DNA from: Actinocrinis sp046724665
GTDB lineage: Bacteria > Actinomycetota > Actinomycetes > Streptomycetales > Catenulisporaceae
DNA: 15,122 bases
Direction of reading: 5' to 3'
Assembly (NCBI GenBank): GCA_046724665.1
Contig: JBKOWZ010000093.1
Location: forward strand, 1-15,122
A program made the translations under genes and the position numbers. This document shows positions 13,412 through 15,122 of this stretch, piece by piece; position 1 is the first letter of the stretch, and each line of letters starts with the position of its first letter. A model generated the notes under the pieces. It searched no databases. It saw only the letters and a list, made by a program, of their open reading frames with translations, and was not told the DNA's origin.

Positions 13412-15122
13412 TCACCAGGTGACCGGCAGGTCCGGCGGCTTGGTCCCGGTCGGCGGGATGGCGAGGCTCTGGAGCGCGAAGGACATGACCTTCTGGAAGA
13501 CCGGAGCGGCGATCGAGCCGCCGAAGTACGGCCCGGTCGTCGGGTTCTGCAACACCACGGACACGACGAGCCGCGGGTCGTCTGCCGGGGCGAAGCCGAT
13601 GAACGACGCCGTGTAGCCGCAGTATCCGCCGCAGCGGCTGTCGAATCGGTTGGCCGTGCCGGTCTTGCCCGCGACGCGGTATCCGGGGATCTTCGCGGCG
13701 CGCGCGGTGCCCTTCTCGGAGACGACCGACTCCATCATCTGCTCGACCAGATGCGCGGTCTGCGGCGAAATGACCTGGGTACGCGCGGGCCCGGCGGCAG
13801 GCGTGAACTTGCCATTCGCGTCCACGTACCCCTTGACCAGGTTCGGGGTGACCCGGACCCCGGCATCCGCGATCGTCGCGAAGACGCTGGTGGCCTGGAC
13901 CGCGTTGAGCGAGAGGCCCTGGCCGAACGGGATGGTGTAACGCTGCGAGCCGCTCCACTTCGACGGGGCGGTCAGGATGCCCGGTGACTCTCCGGGCAGG
14001 TTCAGGCCGGTGGGGCGGCCGAGCCCGAAGGCGGTCAGGTAGTTGTAGAGCAGCTGGTCGCGGTGCGGGCCGAGCCGGTCGGCGGTCTCGATGGTGCCGA
14101 TGTTGCTCGACTCGGCCAGCACGCCGGTGAGCGTCAGCCGCTCGGTGCCGTGGCTGGTGTCGTCGTGGAAGACCGTGCCGCCGGCCAGGATCGCGCCGGG
14201 GACGATGACGCGGGTGCGCGGGTCGGCGGCGCCCTGCTGGATGGCCGCCGCCATCGTGATGACCTTCGCCACCGAGCCGGGCTCGTAGACCTCGGAGAGC
14301 GCGCGGTTGCCGAGCGAGCCGGCGGCGGCCGCGCCGAGGTTCGCCTGGTCGTAGCTCGGCGAGGTGGCCAGCGCCAGGATCGCGCCGGTGCGCGGGTCCA
14401 TGACCACGACCGTGCCGGACTCGGCCTTGGAGGCGGCGACCTGGTCGTCGACGGCCTTCTGCGCGGCCCACTGGATCGAGCTGTCGATCGTCGTCTCGAC
14501 CGAGGTGCCGGGCACCGGCGCCTGCTCGTTGATGCCCGCGGTGGGGATCTCGGTGCCGTTGGCCGCCTGGTAGGAGATCCGGCCGTCCTTGCCGGACAGC
14601 ACGCCGTCGTAGGCGCGCTCGAGCCCGGCGGCGCCCTTGCCCGAGGCGTCCACGAAGCCGACCACGTTCGAGGCCAGCGGGCCGCTCGGGTAGACGGTGC
14701 GGGCGTTCGGCACCCCGTAGACCCCGGACAGGCCGAGGGCCTTGATCTGGCTCCAGACCTGCGGGGTCACCTGCTTGGCCAGCAGCACGTAGCGGGTGGT
14801 GACGTTGGACAGCTTCGTGCGCAGCGCGGCGACGTCCACGCTGCCTGGCGGATTGCCGAGCAGCGCGGCGAGCTTGGAGGCGTAGACGGCCGGGTCCTGC
14901 TTGCGGATCCTGATCTGAACCGGGTCGGCGGTGATGTCCACCGCGTCGGCCGATTCGGCCAGCGGCTGTCCGGCGGAGTCCAGTATCGAGCCGCGGGTCG
15001 CGGTCAGCACGTAGTCCTGGGTGCGCGCGGCCGAGGCGGCGGCGCCGTAGTCCACGCTGTTGACGGCCTGGAGCTGGACGAGCCGGCCGGCGAACAGCGA
15101 GAAGACGAAGGCCATCAGGACC
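13412..15122 (-). CDS. ftsI: Septal peptidoglycan transpeptidase FtsI (class B PBP, 5' end cut by window)
   Basis: FtsI is the membrane-anchored class B penicillin-binding protein that crosslinks septal peptidoglycan and works with FtsW. The window holds all but the N-terminal cytoplasmic tail and part of the membrane anchor. The frame runs to the right edge, so the ATG at 15113-15115 is probably internal. Counting from that Met, the end of the anchor is AFVFSLFAGRLVQLQ (2-16), followed by the pedestal motif TRGSILDSAG (40-49), and then the transpeptidase domain with SVAK (281-284, nucleophile Ser281), SSN (336-338) and KTGTAN (484-489). Two Cys residues, C495 and C499, in SRCGGYCGYTASF lie just after KTG and could pair outside the cell. 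I see no PASTA repeats; the protein ends soon after the catalytic domain (PPDLPVTW). The murE ATG follows 18 nt after the stop. Confidence 0.97.
   Translation of the reverse strand, partial: VLMAFVFSLFAGRLVQLQAVNSVDYGAAASAARTQDYVLTATRGSILDSAGQPLAESADAVDITADPVQIRIRKQDPAVYASKLAALLGNPPGSVDVAALRTKLSNVTTRYVLLAKQVTPQVWSQIKALGLSGVYGVPNARTVYPSGPLASNVVGFVDASGKGAAGLERAYDGVLSGKDGRISYQAANGTEIPTAGINEQAPVPGTSVETTIDSSIQWAAQKAVDDQVAASKAESGTVVVMDPRTGAILALATSPSYDQANLGAAAAGSLGNRALSEVYEPGSVAKVITMAAAIQQGAADPRTRVIVPGAILAGGTVFHDDTSHGTERLTLTGVLAESSNIGTIETADRLGPHRDQLLYNYLTAFGLGRPTGLNLPGESPGILTAPSKWSGSQRYTIPFGQGLSLNAVQATSVFATIADAGVRVTPNLVKGYVDANGKFTPAAGPARTQVISPQTAHLVEQMMESVVSEKGTARAAKIPGYRVAGKTGTANRFDSRCGGYCGYTASFIGFAPADDPRLVVSVVLQNPTTGPYFGGSIAAPVFQKVMSFALQSLAIPPTGTKPPDLPVTW

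Noticed and set aside
12125..13987. Long plus-strand open frame (620 codons) opposite murE and ftsI
   Set aside because: It is antisense to two well-supported genes, its translation is Arg/Gly/Val-rich without family motifs, and long antisense frames are expected in high-GC DNA.
1..15122. Search for a new defence, mobile or biosynthetic system
   Set aside because: Every stretch over 300 bases is covered by a recognised dcw-cluster gene on one strand; no repeat array, integrase, transposase, RNA gene or unknown gene was seen.

Overview
The window is a high-GC actinobacterial division and cell wall (dcw) cluster. All twelve supported genes lie on the minus strand, so transcription runs from the right edge to the left edge. 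In transcription order they are ftsI (5' end cut by the window), murE, murF, mraY, murD, ftsW, murG, murC, ftsQ, ftsZ, pgeF (yfiH/ylmD family) and a YggS/PROSC-type PLP-binding protein (3' end cut). GTG starts are frequent and third codon positions are strongly G/C. The FtsZ core, with its start region reading VGAPQNYLAVIKVVGIGGGG, closely resembles Streptomyces-type FtsZ as I remember it. A filamentous or related actinomycete is likely; I cannot name the genus. murC sits between murG and ftsQ, unlike Streptomyces coelicolor, where I recall murC being elsewhere on the chromosome.

Right part (about 7661-15122): ftsI encodes the septal transpeptidase. murE, murF and murD encode cytoplasmic ligases that add the diaminopimelate, D-Ala-D-Ala and D-Glu residues of the stem peptide. 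mraY makes lipid I. From murE to murD the genes are joined by 4-bp stop/start overlaps.

Middle part (about 2787-7574): ftsW (septal glycosyltransferase) starts 86 nt after murD behind a strong Shine-Dalgarno sequence. It is coupled to murG (lipid II synthesis) and then murC (L-Ala addition), again by 4-bp overlaps. ftsQ follows after 29 nt.

Left part (1-2786): a 245-nt region between ftsQ and ftsZ is the largest non-coding gap. It holds a plausible vegetative promoter and a pair of 11-bp direct repeats with a 17-bp period. ftsZ is followed by pgeF, whose family removes misincorporated peptidoglycan precursors, and then by the yggS-family gene.

Together the genes make UDP-MurNAc-pentapeptide, move it onto lipid and polymerise and crosslink it at the septum marked by FtsZ. 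I found no mobile element, CRISPR array, RNA gene or plus-strand gene, and no evidence for a new biological system. The second-look items are small: an AT-rich patch with a near palindrome inside murC, the repeats upstream of ftsZ, twin 15-bp duplications at the ends of murE and ftsW, and a few protein-level oddities.
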